A stretch of DNA of 64,000 nucleotides from Eretmocerus hayati (GCA_029851415.1 CM056743.1:122232305-122296304), one strand, 5' to 3'; counted from the stretch's first letter, positions 41,891 through 60,785 are shown. The notes: generated by a model not told the origin, from the letters alone. Numbers and translations: made by a program.

Positions 41891-43903
41891 TTCCAGCATC
41901 CCGCGTAAAAATTGAAAATATTGGATATGTCGCCGAGCTATCGCAAATTTTCGCGATATGTCGGCGATATAATTTTGCGACAGCTGGGCGACATGTCGCC
42001 AAAACCTCAATTTGCGACATGTCGTAAATACTACGACAAAATTTTTCAAAAATTGGGTAATTTACTCAATTTCATGAATTTCATTCAACAATAATCGATG
42101 AAAAAGAAGCAGAATTTGCTATCATAGAATTATTGATAATTTTATTCAATCAAAAATAATTTCTTCGTGTACATATATCCATTCTTATAATTTTTCTGTT
42201 TTGTTGTGCTCTACAACTCAAACTCTTTTTCAATAGCAGTTCAATAAGAATTGCCCATTTTTAGAGAAATTTTAGAGAAATTACAACATTCCAATTTGTC
42301 ACATTGGCCATGGCTCGGTATGAAAGATTCTTACATCATACCAATATAGCAGGAGGTACAATAAAGTAAGACTCTCAGAGAGTATTGAGAGAGTCACCAG
42401 ACTTCTGAAGAGGAATCTAGCCGAGAAATTCAAGCGGACGGCTTGATAAGACGTGTTCATCGACACAAAGATGTTCTGAAACGATTGTGCACCGCTTGCT
42501 TCAGCTCTGATTATGGTTCTCGATCTTGCACATGTAGCAGTGGCTCGATGGTCCACCCCGTTGATAAATTCTCAGCGAAGATTTGCAGCCTTGGAGGCCA
42601 CTCCGTGAAATCTCGACGGGCAAAGCAACCAGGCTCTTTTCTGATGTTGCAGTTACTCGCTTCCGCAACTCGAAGACTAAATTCAAGTTACCTGCGAACA
42701 TTTTTCAAATGACTCATGTGGCCTTTTATCTCGCTTCTTTGGAGTTTGAATAGCTGATTTTCATAATAGAGGCAGAAGGGAAACACCGCGAGACAATTTT
42801 TATCGCACAACAGTAATAAGAGAAACATGAACGATGCAAATGGTTAGCTAGGTTGGGACGATGAAACCCGTGCATTATAGATTGCGTAAAATTCAATCAG
42901 AATCATAATTAAACTTATCTCGAGTGCTGAGTGTGATTCTTGCGTTGTCAGGATCTCGCTTTTCTCAACACACGGCACACCAGATGTTACAGTTAAGTGA
43001 AAGAATCGCTCGTTCGAGGGATGATTTGAGACTTTCCCAATTTTGACAACAAGCAGAATAAGCGTTTGTTGGTGCATTTTCCTCGGCTGATTTCACTCGC
43101 TTGGATTTGTTTGTTTACCAACTTTTGAGATTCTGTAGTTAAATTTGCCTAATACCTCGTGAATCACTCACCATGTATTCCAGTCAAATTCACACATTTT
43201 CTCGCTAAGTTTTTTTCGCTATGTATAGTACCTCGTGTGGATCAACTTGCCTTGTAGTTTCGACTATTTACCCACTTGCACTTAGTCATACCAAACTTCC
43301 GATAATTAATATAATCAGTTGATTTATTGTTACTAGAATTCGACACGCGCGCAAGCGCGCTGATTGTTCATTCTTGATGGGTTGAAAATCGAAATTGAAT
43401 AATAGGAAAATATTGAACTCGCAATGAAATGTGTTCGTTACTTTTTGCCAAGACGCACATGGTGTGTGACATCTTGGAACAGATTTTTTGGAGAAATGAG
43501 TTTACGTTACAACCTGCTGATTGAATTACAATTTTCAGTTTGACTAATGTTTACATCAACTTCAACTTGTTTTCGTTTTTCAGAAGTTTATATCATTCAA
43601 TGCACATTGTATTTTATGAGACGCCAGTTCATCTTGAGATTTTTTTAAAGCTATGGAATTTTCTACTAATATCTTTGGAGGGATCAGGAATAGACATTGA
43701 AAAAGATGGTTGATACTTGATTGAGATTTCAAAATAACCAATAAATCAGGTAATCAACAGAGCGTTTGATTCTGAAATTTTTGACTGCAAAAACATACCT
43801 GCTTTATTTCTGATTTAAAAATGGTACCGCTTTAGGCGCTTTCTTCATTTTTGCTGATTTTCTCTTGATAATTATCAGTACATTGCATCTACAATGTATA
43901 ACC
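41891..43903. other. No gene called; short motif cluster and unassigned DNA
   Basis: 41930-42030 holds a cluster of GCGACATGTCGC-like palindromes and TCGCGATATGTCGGCGATA variants. 42300-42720 has modest open frames on both strands without recognisable features. The rest is AT-rich. CGCGCAAGCGCG lies near 43347. Confidence 0.4.
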
Positions 43904-44467
43904 TTACAACATTTCTTGTTGATACTCAGGAGAGTATTGATTTTTTGACGAATTTACAAACAACAACAACAATCGCGCTCGCTGGAAAACAAATACATTT
44001 TCGAGATGCGAGATATCGCAAATTGCGATACTACTAACTTCTCGATCGTACTGCGGATTAATAAAAGGAATGAGTTTCATCGAAGAACTAATAAAGTGCG
44101 TCACAATGTCAAGAAAGCGCGAAATCCCGCTCATTGCATTATTTAGTGCATTTGATATTTCTCGTTGTCCCAAAACGCTTATCTCATCCCAAATTAACAT
44201 GTAGCGAAGATATAATTCAAATGAGTTTTGATGCCTGCGTGTGCTTAGAGTAAAAAAAGAGCTTTGAGGGATGAGCATCGATCGAGGCATGTGAACGTAT
44301 GGCCCGTAGGCGAATTTTGAAAGTTTTGCAACGAATTCAATCGAGTGAGCTGATATGCGTTGAGATTGGTCATGGAGCATTTCAACAAATACATTCATTT
44401 CTGAGCTTTGGAGCAATTCTGAATGACGCATGACATAGCTTATGCTTCGTAATGTAATAATCACCAT
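43904..44467 (-). pseudogene. Possible fragment of a Pif1/Helitron-type helicase
   Basis: An open frame of 187 codons from an ATG on the minus strand. Its middle reads RYMLIWDEISVLGQREISNA, which resembles the Walker B segment of Pif1-like helicases (hydrophobics followed by DEISMxG). About 35 residues before it, HMPRSMLIPQ is where that family has a T-x-H-x-A-L-x-I-P type segment. No Walker A (GKS) lies upstream, and the sequence after the motif does not continue like a helicase. It is therefore at best a decayed piece, perhaps of a Helitron; chance similarity is possible. Confidence 0.3.
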
Positions 44468-47066
44468 TCATGTAGCCCTAGAAAGCACAAAAGTGGTGAA
44501 AAGTAATTATTAGTGTAAAGGACCACTACCGCGTACTCATATTTTAACAAGAAAAATATTGCAAAAAATCTCCGAACAAGGTCCATTGCACCCATGAGTA
44601 CGCACTCAACAACACCAAAATGATGATTCGCATGACAGATCAGGTACCGTAAACCGGGGTGAATGTGGTCACTTTAGACCTGATCGAATTCTCGTTGCGA
44701 TTTTTCGAACAAACCTATATGTATCTTGAGTCATTCGACGCGTCTTGGAGTGTTCTTCAAAACTCTGTCTTCAGAATTTCATTTCAACCATTTGCTCTCT
44801 TGAAAAGTGTAAAAAACAGATTGGCCACCGCGATTATAATGGTCTGAGCGAATCCCTACCCCGACGCCTCGTGTTTGAAATAAAATGAGGATAACACATC
44901 TCTTAGCTCATCTAATTACGAAGATAATACCGTTTGATTTATCTCGATAGCTCAAAAACCCGAGTCAAGCAGCCAATTTGGAATTTATAAACTACATTGG
45001 CGTCTCAAGCACGGTTGTGTCGAAAGAGGCGTCTGGGTTGATTTTGGACACTTTGACGCTTCTATAGTTGAAAATTCATTGCAATTTTTCGACCAAACCT
45101 ATTTGTATCTGTACTCATTCGACGCGCCTTGACGTCACCTCCAAAATGCTGTTTTTGGAATTCTCTTCCTCTCATTGGTTTTCTCGAGAGTTGTAAAAGA
45201 AACAAAGTGGCCACATTCACCCCGGGGCAGCCAAAAAATCACAAGCTCTCATTCAAGTGGTCGTTGTAAATAACTGTCGCATCCAAATTCAATCGGCAAT
45301 AGCGCAGAATGTAGAGGACGTCATTACCGAATGAGAAAAAATCATGGGAAGATGACAGAAGTTGGTAGAGTAAGTTCTTCAGGTAAATTTTTGCAACATG
45401 AAATTTTTTTCTTGACAATCTTCATTTCATCCCAACGAGAAAAAAGGTAAATGGAACCTGTCTCACCACAAATCAGGTGTTATACCTCTGAAAGGAGAGC
45501 CCAACCAACCGCAAAATTCTGAAAGTGTTCTAATGGAATTCTTAGACTATAAATCTTGAAGAGTTCTAAAAGAGTTCTTATATGCGCCACCGAAATGAGT
45601 TCTCAAAGTGTTCTTGGGATGTTCGCATGGTGCTCGAAAAAGAGTTCTTTTGAAACTCTTCAGATGTTCGCAAGATGCTCGAGAAGTGTTCTCTAGATAG
45701 TCTTGAGATGTTCGTGATACGTTCTTGAAGTGTTCTTATAAGGATAGTCCTGCGAACATTTCGGTATTCGAGGGTCAAAAATGTGCCAGCCCTAAATCTA
45801 ACTTTCGAAGGTACGAAGATGTGTTTTTCGACTTTTTGAAACGGATAGAGTACGAATTAGCTCGCGCACGAGTATAAATATTTCCACTCATGGGCGCCAG
45901 GGTAACATAGAGAGGCGCGTAGGTGTCATGGACCTGACATTTTGATACTCAATTTGATCTCACGGCCAAACAGTTCGAGCTGCAGTCTTGAGGTTTGAGG
46001 GGATTTATTTAACTATCAAAAATTTTGAGAAAACTATAAGGCCTCTGGAATCTCGAATTCGGTAAAACTGGATTTTTTGTTGAAAACTACTCCCCGAAGT
46101 AGTGTGAAAATCAATTTTTCGATATTTGGGAGCACGGAAAAGTTGCGTCTGACGATTTACTGTAAGGGGAAATTATAATCGCGGGAAAGCCTGGAATGAA
46201 GTGCATTCACTTTCAAAGGGGGAAAATGAGTGAGTATAAGAATAAGAACCATAATTTTTTATGTAAGATAAGTGTGCCTTATTTGCCCCCACTACTTTTG
46301 TTTTGCTCGAGCACTCATCTCAGTATTTTTCAACGTACTTTGGCTCATTTCAGAGCTTGTTTCAAGACATTCAAAATGAGTTAAGGTACACCATTCAGTT
46401 AACAAAAATGGAGCCGAGTTTACTTGATTTTTGCAAAAAAAAATTTGTTGCGAGTTCTTAACTTGTTCCTACTTGGCCCCCCCCCCCCCCGAGTGAAAGA
46501 GGATTTCCATGCAATTATATGGGGTTTTCCTGAAATCGGGATATTTTGGCTCCCAGACCCCCAAATAAGACGTACTTGGGCTCATTTTGTAGCTTTTTCC
46601 ATCGCCTTTGAAACTTTGAAACTTCTTGAGTTGAATTGATGGATTTTAAAGGAGTGGACGAGTTCAAAGGAAGGCTATGAAGGCAAATTAGAAATACTGC
46701 ATTTATTCCAGTAATATGCGAATAGTATAAGTTAAAGATTGAATTTCCAATTCCGCGAAGAAGATCTTGAAGTTGAGACAAAAACAAAGAAAATGAGCTA
46801 AGGTACGTGAAGATTGGTTTCACCAACTTTTCTGCGCGCAACTTTTGATGACTTATCAAAAAGAAGTCAAAAGTACCGAAAACTACTTTCTTCGTTCCAA
46901 GAAACGCGCGGGTCATTTAGGAACGGTCGAAAACGTTTATTTCATCAAGGTCTAACGTTACGAATATGATAAAAATGCGGGGCAAGGTCTGCATGTGCGT
47001 ACAATCGAGAACTTGATTGGGGGCAAATCAGGCACAGTTACCTAATTTGCCATCCCGGATCTCGAA

Positions 47067-47547
47067 CACTGAGAGAAGAATATAGCCCGGGGTACTATAT
47101 GCGTGAAGTATATGCGACAACTATCGAAGTGTAGCGCCCAGTCGCGATAAAGTACTGGGTACTATATGGAAAGTTCGGAGCGCTCACTGTTTACTTCCAC
47201 ATCGTGTTTACATATCCCGATGCGCGGCTCATAACCTCACATAACCTGTCCAAACCTGCATGCAAGACGCGTCTTCATCAAAATAAAAGATTGCAATGAG
47301 TCGGATGGATAATTCCAGCATTCTAAATTATCAAAACATATTACATAATTGTTAGTATATTTACATTGAGACGACATGTATATCTCTAAACCCATATTTA
47401 GATACCACAAAGGTGCCTACTCTCCATAAAGTACTGGGTACTTTATGGACAGTACGGGTTACACTGTGTAGAGTAGGCACGGAAGTTACTTTACGTATAG
47501 TACCAGGTACTATATTAAAGTCAGACTACTATATTCTTCTCTCAGTG
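47067..47547. mobile_element. MITE with 19-bp perfect inverted ends
   Basis: CACTGAGAGAAGAATATAG (47067-47085) is the exact reverse complement of 47529-47547. Inside, CTGGGTACTATATGG, CCATAAAGTACTGGGTACTT and ACCAGGTACTATAT form further short repeats. No coding capacity; target duplication not clear. Confidence 0.75.
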
Positions 47548-48085
47548 AACGAACCCTACCGCGATACTTCACACCGACAAAGATCAAAAGAATGAAAACC
47601 CATAGGACACGGACCTGAGATCTTGACCCCTTTTTCGATGATAGGTTTTTGGCGAGCCTTGGATCGGAAAACTAATGATTGCAACAAAAGAAGTAATAGA
47701 AAATGCATCGTAAAGGACTCGTATAGTTCTTTTTCCAATCGTTACGAGAGTTTGTACAAGGTGGCACACATTATTGCAAAGTTTCCACGAAAGGCACTCA
47801 TAATGTTTTGGGAGCTTCATTGAGTATCATTTTGTTTAAATCTTGTCGAGAATATTTTCTTGTCGGTGAAAAATACAAACTCTTCTTCGTGAAAAAATGC
47901 AAGAATGCGGCCGGTAAAATCCATGAGTAAGAGGCCATCCCGTGATGATATAAAAATAGTAATCGAGGCTATCTAAACTGTAAAAAATTAGTTGAAGTTT
48001 CAACCAACATTTCAACCATTTGGTTGAATTTTCAATCAGTTGGTTGAATTTTGCTTTCAACCAGGTGGTTGAATTTTATCAAACA

Positions 48086-48200
48086 AGTGATGGAATTCCG
48101 AGTCACGTCGATCGAAAATCCAGGTCAAACAACGATTTGCCCTTGATCTTATCCGGATGGGTGACCACCAATCCAGATCTGCCACGCGTAAGCCGCGCGG
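48086..48200 (+). repeat. 5S rRNA-derived sequence (SINE3-like or 5S pseudogene)
   Basis: CGTCGATCGAAAATCCAG, then GTCAAACAACG, then TCCGGATGGGTGACCACC, follow the order of the 3' two thirds of 5S rRNA, including the internal control box GGATGGGTGACC. Too diverged to be a working 5S gene. A 5S-headed SINE is the likely explanation; the tail was not defined. Confidence 0.5.
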
Positions 48201-49869
48201 ATAATACTCCGACCTCTTGACTATGGGTATATATACAGGATCCTGCGATTGGTAAACGGTAGTCTCCGGACGATATTTTAAAGTATCCGTGGGTTTATGG
48301 GTCTCTTTCTCGATCGAACATGGCGCACATGTGTATGCTTGCACCTGCTGAAACCCAAGCTAGTTGCGCACTTACGTATTTTTGCATGAAAAAATGAAAT
48401 CAATGAGCTTCATATCGATGAGCCCGACAAGATTAAATGAATAGTCTGACTCTTCGGGAAAAGTCAGCAGGAGCTAGTTTTATCGTTTCGTTGAATTCGA
48501 CTCACGTGGGACCCATTACGCGTCAATCTCTGGCTGGTTTTGCGATTTTATATTTACCGTTAGAAGAGTAACTCGATCTCACGCCAACGTCTCATTTTAA
48601 TCTCAAGAATACACGTGGTGTTATTTTGTTCATATTCCAATGTAAAAATCAAGAAAATCGCGATACCATCACATTTAGAGGCTTATTTAGCTTACCATGC
48701 GGATTCAAATATTTCTCCTCAGCTTCTCACAGAAATACCGATCGACAATCGCAACTCAAAACAGTGCGGTTATATCCTTTTTGTGATGAAGAAAAAAGAG
48801 CACAACGCCTCAACCCTGTGCTTCGTGTCTCCTGAGTATGACATCAAAAAATGACCATTTTCAAAGCCAGTGGCGCGATAACTTTATGAGCTTCGAAGCT
48901 TTATAAAATTCGTCCGGATCAACGCACACTCACAAACCAAACGGGATTCGATTCGTCTTCTTTTTAACTTCGAAAACTCATTGCTAAATTTTCCGTTTCG
49001 CACAAGGTATTTCATCATTTTCGTAAACAATATCCAGAGAAAGTTTTCCCACAAAACTCGGTTACATCGATAAATGAGAGCTAATATCATAGCCAAATCA
49101 GCGCACACCTCTGAATCAAAGATTTTCTCAAAATATGAGATTAGTAGATGGATATATCATTCCACCAAAGTAGTTGAGGCATAGGTATTTTAGTTACAGC
49201 CCTATCAATTCAAAAAATCGCGTTGGTACGTTTGTAAAATACCCAAAAATCATCTTTTGCGGTCTGCTATTGACAAATCAGGATGCGTTTCAACAAAAGA
49301 GAATGTAGTCCATATTGCATGATGCCAAACACTATAAAATGCCACTCGTGCGCACTCCGAATAGTTCAAAATACTCCTGGAACACTGCAGTAACACAAAA
49401 GTTAAAAGTTCCGTAGAAACCCTCTTATACGTATGAAAATCACATATACCGTTCTAATATGTTCTATAATATATCATCACTGAATATGCGAAAAGGAATG
49501 GAGGGAACTAGGATAGACATGCGGGGCATCAATTATCAACTTCTGAATTTTGAGGTCCAAAATGTGTAAGTTCTCGCGATAATGCCCATGTATAGGTGAT
49601 GGTCGGCTCTTTCCAAAGTATCTGATGGTCGAGTTTCAAAAAGTCGAGAGATACATCTTAGGACCTTTGGTGTGAGGTATGGAGTTGGTATATTTTCGGT
49701 TCTTAAATATCGAAATTTCCGCGGAAAAACTCATATACTATTTCAAATAACAAATACTGACTTTTAAACTTTCGCACTGAACGATATCGAGTTCATAAGG
49801 CCTCGCGATGCGTTAACATTATAAATGGAAGGTTAAGACAGAGTTTGGCGATATCACCCTCAACAGCAT

Positions 49870-49947
49870 CGGTGGCGCAGTGGTTACGGTGATCACATGC
49901 CAACTAAGCAGAAGCAGAGGGGTGTGGGTTCGATTCCCGGGTGAGAC
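49870..49947 (+). repeat. tRNA-derived SINE head or tRNA pseudogene
   Basis: GGTGGCGCAGTGGTTACGG has the A box form and GGGTTCGATTCCCGG the B box form, 42 bases apart. The acceptor stem does not pair and the anticodon arm is irregular, so it is not a functional tRNA. Confidence 0.6.
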
Positions 49948-50539
49948 AAATTTTCTAATTATTAATAAGGTTTTTTTCAATTGATTTCTTACTTACTCTA
50001 GTTAAACACTCACGCCAAGTTAAAAAACAATGGTAAGAAATGTATATTTTTAATTCTAATAAAAGAATAGAAAACCTTTCGGGAACGCCTCAAGAACTTT
50101 TTTCGTGCGCTTTTCGAACATCCCAAGAATCCCTAAAGAACCCTTTCCGAACACTTTACGAACATCCCAAGAGCTCCTCAAGAACTCTTCTCGGTGGCGC
50201 ATATAGGAATTCCTCAAGAACTCCTCTAGAACCATCTCAAGAATTTCTTCTAGATTCTAAAAGAACTCTGTAAGAATTCTAGAAGTATTGTGGTGCTGGC
50301 TGGGCGAGATCCTAAGCTCTTGCATGTCTTTCTAGGTGGTACATAGCATCGGAGCTACGACTATATTATTACCTCGACTAATTACAATCTCTTTTCGGAA
50401 AAGTGGCCACATTCACCCCGGTTTACAGTATATCTCTATTTTGGATGATTTTCGCTCGCAGACAACTCTTTTTGATCTCCTTGCTCGAGCAACTTTGAGG
50501 AAAATCAAAAATTGGGTTGCTCAGTCGGAAAAGCCGGCC

Positions 50540-51243
50540 CAGTTCGCAAAACTTGGTTCCATGGAGATGGAGGTGTACCCGACTATTGAAAGTTGGCGCG
50601 CGCTCGAAAGCCTTATTAGGGCACCTTGGGCGCAAGCGGCACGCGAACAAAAGGGCGGATTTTCGCGACGAAGACGACGCCATCACAACCCAAAACACAA
50701 ACCCCTCACCCCTGCCCGCGCCGCGCGCTCGCTTGCCCTCGGAACTGCTCGAAACCATCGCCGCTGCCATTACAAAACTACTAAGAACTACCCCAAGCTT
50801 CACCTTGGGTGAGTACCAGCAAGTACCAGTGAGTATGCACATTGCGGGTGTCAACTGCAACCGCTCATACTGTAATATGCTGTAATAATAAGTGACTGTA
50901 AGAATTCTAATAAAGACCGTGGTTAGCTCGCGTGCTGCATCGCGCGGTGGACAGGGTTTTAATTATAGCTACAGTTTATAGTGAGCGTCTCGATGGGGAG
51001 GTTGTGGATCATCGATCAACCTCAAAAACAATAATGTTGTAGGAACGCCATGTGAAACTGAGTGAAATCAGTAGTGCGCGAAAGAGTGGGTGCGCGTCGT
51101 CCGCACGATCGTCGTTCTGTTTTCGTACAGCTCTCGCATCCCGGCCTCCGGAGACGCCACCGTGCAATTCTCTTGTGCACGGGCGTCCCATCATCGACTG
51201 GTCCCAGTCAACGATACACAGGCATATCTATAACAACATCCAG
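50540..51243 (+). promoter_or_regulatory. GC-rich putative promoter and 5' non-coding exon of Sfmbt
   Basis: The stretch is far richer in G+C and CpG than its surroundings and ends at a good donor ATCCAG|gtgaac (51243/51244) on the strand of Sfmbt. Frames here (for example through 50517-50885) look compositional. Assignment to Sfmbt rests on position and orientation only. Confidence 0.35.
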
Positions 51244-52346
51244 GTGAACAAACATCACCGGGGCCAATCTAAGCTGTTCTCGCACAGCAGGTGATGTTTA
51301 AGCCCGGGCGGTACAGCGTGACCATGAGAGCTGCTCATAATCGCCAGCGTCAACGGCAGCGGACCCTGGAGCAAGCTGGAGGCCGGTAATATACACTCGC
51401 ACCCCGAGACGACGCGGATAGACAGCTCCTGTGGAGCGCGTCGCCCTTGCAGCCCGCACAGCCGTCGACGCCAACGCGCCGCGCTGCTGACCCATGGACA
51501 TGCAAGCGTCAAATGGTTTGTTTATTATTCATTCATAGCTCATTTATTTTGTTCTTACGAGCCCAGAGTTGTGGATTTGAATCGTCAATATTCAGGCTAA
51601 ATGGAAGCTTTAGGCTTCTGGATGTACAGGTCAACAATTACATTTGCTTGACCCCTCTAGACACCCTTTCGAGTGTTCGCTTTGCGCCAGATGCATATCG
51701 GTTGTTCACCCAAGTTGTTGTATGTATTTCATGTAACTTAGACTCCAACTCAGAGGGAGAGAATTCTGAACATAAAAACACTATGTTACTTACCTTTAGA
51801 TGAGCCAGGTGTTTCCATGATTCAGGTGCAATCACAAAATGCAATTTTTGGTTGGAGATCCACGACATGTTAATCGAAACTCATACAGCTGCTTCTTCAT
51901 ACCAAAGATCTTCAGCTAATTTATTCCCTGGTTTAGTGAAATTTTTCTTTGACTGTTTGAATTTCAACAAAAACTTCACCTGATTTTCAACAGAATGCTT
52001 GTTCTTCAACATTGTCTTGCATTAAGAGTGTACTAAACAATCAATATTTAACTTTTATGCGCCTGGTGATCGATTTCATTGAGATTCATTGGTGATTCCC
52101 TTGACATGAAAATGAAACTCACAAAAAGCTAATACATGTCAAGTGCCCCCTATGTAACCATAACTCTCATAATGTGTTCATCCAAAACCTTGAATTAGTA
52201 TCCAATGTTTTTTGGTGTCATGTACTGTTTGTATGTCTTCAGTTCTTAATCACATTACTATCCTCAAGCAAATCTTATTCAACATATCCATCACTTGATT
52301 GTCAAAGAGAACATCATCAAGTAAACATACCGTTTTGTTCTTTCAG
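51244..52346 (+). other. Probable first intron of Sfmbt
   Basis: No coding frame of note. A GC-rich patch runs to 51500, then AT-rich sequence ending at the acceptor ttctttcag before 52347. Confidence 0.4.
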
Positions 52347-52366
52347 TATTTGCAGCCATTCCAGGC

Positions 52367-58517
<6,151 letters not shown>

Positions 58518-59412
58518 GAAAATAGATAGCAAATAGAGGTCATTGAGTAAGATCTATGAGTTGAAACTCATCAAAACACCATACCCTGATCTACTTCAGT
58601 ATGGGCATATTATATCAAACATCAAACTTCTAGCTTTGATTGCTCTGAACAAACTCAAATCTTTTCATAATTTCTCTAGTTGTGAAGCTTACCGAAATCG
58701 TTTTTTAGCGCGATAGACGTCGGCGTTGATTGCTTGAATTCAGAATCAGTTTCCTAAAGCACGAACTGTCAGTTATGACGGAAATCAATCAAAATCTCCC
58801 ACCGAAACATTCTAATGCAGCGGGGGAAACCTTGCTTTTGGAATTCAATTCTTAGTTCCACTCAGATCTCTCTCGTAGTTGATTCTCTCTGTATGTAATA
58901 TGATTGATAATTATGAACTTGGTATTATTGATTGTCCTTCTACTACTGATGATGGTTTCATGCGTGTTCCAATCATTCAAAGTTGTATGTATCTTGGATT
59001 CTACTTTGGTATTATCTCACATCGCAATTTCTTAATTGTATGTACTACCTCCTGTGATGTTGATGGAATTTTCTCATTGAATATTTTAAAAACCTGTGTC
59101 ATTCATCCTAAAAGATTCCACTAATTCTTTTGAAAGTGCAATACTCGGAGACCAAATGTACATAGACGTTCACAGGTACTTTTTTGTCATCTGCGGGGAC
59201 ACGCATGCATAGTTATTGAATACAGCGGGTTTTTCACGAATTCTTTGGTGGCATGTCAGGATCATTTTGATCGCGTGAGTTTGCCTGTTCAGGTCGTTTC
59301 TCCTAAAAGTCATGTCCGCAGTAGTGTCAGAACGCATCGTTCCCAATTTCGTCAAAAAGCTCAGGAAAGTCAGCTAAACCATGATGGTGATCTCATGACA
59401 TAACTGACCACT
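58518..59412 (+). other. Sfmbt 3' untranslated region and downstream DNA
   Basis: No recognisable gene. An 81-codon frame at 58879-59124 has no features. No AATAAA seen close to the stop; the first good ones are near 60946 and 60990. Confidence 0.4.
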
Positions 59413-60785
59413 TCCAAATAAGATCGCCCAGCCCAATTGCTTCGAGAAATAGATTCGGCTCTCTTTGAAGTATATGATTCTAGATACAAAACGAGAGAGC
59501 ACGTAATTTTTCCGTTTCGCTTGAAACTTCTCCCATTCAAAGGTACGCTATTTCTTAGTTTAGGCCCCCCATAGGGGTTTCAACGAGAATTTTGAATATA
59601 AAATTAGGAAGACGCAAAATATCAGCAGCCCTTGAATAATTCAGATGAATCCTAGGGCGAATGGTGATGTACATGATAACATATGAGAAAAATGTTTGTA
59701 AAGTCAAAATAGATGGAATGAAGACGAGAAATAAGTACTTTCACGGTAGTAAGTACTAAATCTACTTCATCTAGATTGGAGATGTTTTTGAGAAAAAATT
59801 ATCTTCTCAAAAACATCTCCAATCTAGATGAAATTTTTTTTGAGATGTCTTGAGCACAAAATAAGTACATTTTCATTGGATTCAGCCGCGCCAAACTCCT
59901 GGGGGAGCTCTGAATAACTTTTTTTTGATCAAAAGGTGTGTTTGGACTGCGAGATCTATTCGCTCAAGCATTCATGCTTGTACAGATTTCAGGTACGTTG
60001 CATCAATCATTCATAAACGTGATCCATATTCCATAGCAGCTCCTGATGGGAAATGATGAGAGTATCACAAAAATTTCCACTATCATCGCTCTTGCATCAT
60101 TTGGGATAAAGGCCCCGGTCAATGAAGTATTGGTCCATCATCAAGGATTTTTTCCATGGAAAAAAATTATTTTTGCTGTTTTTCATAAAAAAAAAAAATT
60201 ATTCGATGCCCCCCCCCCCCCCAGGAGTTTGGCGCAGCTGAATCCAATATAAATATACTCATTTTGTGCTTAAGATATTTTTGATTTGATTTGATTCTAA
60301 TACCAGGTTGATTTACATCAACAAGTACTTGGAGTGTACCAGGTACTCTTGCAGAAGGTGCTCAGAGCCCCTGTGCACAGGCTGGATTCCCTATAGTGGA
60401 GACGAGAAATCCATCTCCGACACTTCTCAAAAAAAATTTCATCCAGATTGGAGGAGATATTTTTGAGAAAATGAATTTTTTCTATTTTCCATGAAGTACT
60501 GATTTCTCGTCGCTATTCCATCTATCTTGACTTCACAAACATTTTCACCATATGTTATCATGTATTTGCCATATGCACTAGGATTCATCTGAATTATTGA
60601 AGAGGCTGCTGATATTTTGAGTTACTCCCAATTTCATATTCGAATATCTCGCTAAAATCACTTTGGGGTCTCAATACTAAGAAAGAGCGTATCTTTGATT
60701 AGGAGAAGTTTCAGGCAAAATAAAAAGATGTGTCCCCTCATTTTGTATCTAAAATTGACTGGGCAATCTCATCTGGAATCGGTCA
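59413..60785. mobile_element. Foldback element with arms of about 500 bp
   Basis: The left arm (59413-59906) and right arm (60217-60785) are inverted copies: TTCCAAATAAGATCGCCCAG against TTCCAGATGAGATTGCCCAG at the outer ends, and GGATTCAGCCGCGCCAAACT against GGATTCAGCTGCGCCAAACT at the inner ends. A perfect 26-bp hairpin (59768-59793 with 59805-59830) lies within the left arm. The spacer has a C-run at 60209-60222. No coding capacity. Confidence 0.75.

Larger units (their letters stand above)
44645..50430. mobile_element. Large inverted-repeat DNA element (about 5.8 kb) with mariner-like ends
   Basis: The left end TACCGTAAACCGGGGTGAAT and following TGTGG (44645-44668) match the reverse complement of 50407-50430 (TACTGTAAACCGGGGTGAAT), both bounded by TA. 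Inner arm similarity is clear: 45490-45770 and 50070-50290 are inverted copies rich in GAGTTCTT motifs with ATATGCGCCACCGA, and 45810-45845 pairs with 49625-49660. Another copy of the end motif (GTGGCCACATTCACCCCGG) at about 45208-45226 closes a shorter 580-bp unit. There is no transposase frame. The interior is filled with other repeats, so this may be a composite. Confidence 0.55.

Noticed and set aside
50336..50885. Frames of 122-158 codons in the GC-rich stretch before Sfmbt
   Set aside because: Overlapping frames on both strands with no domain; composition-driven, and partly inside a transposon end.
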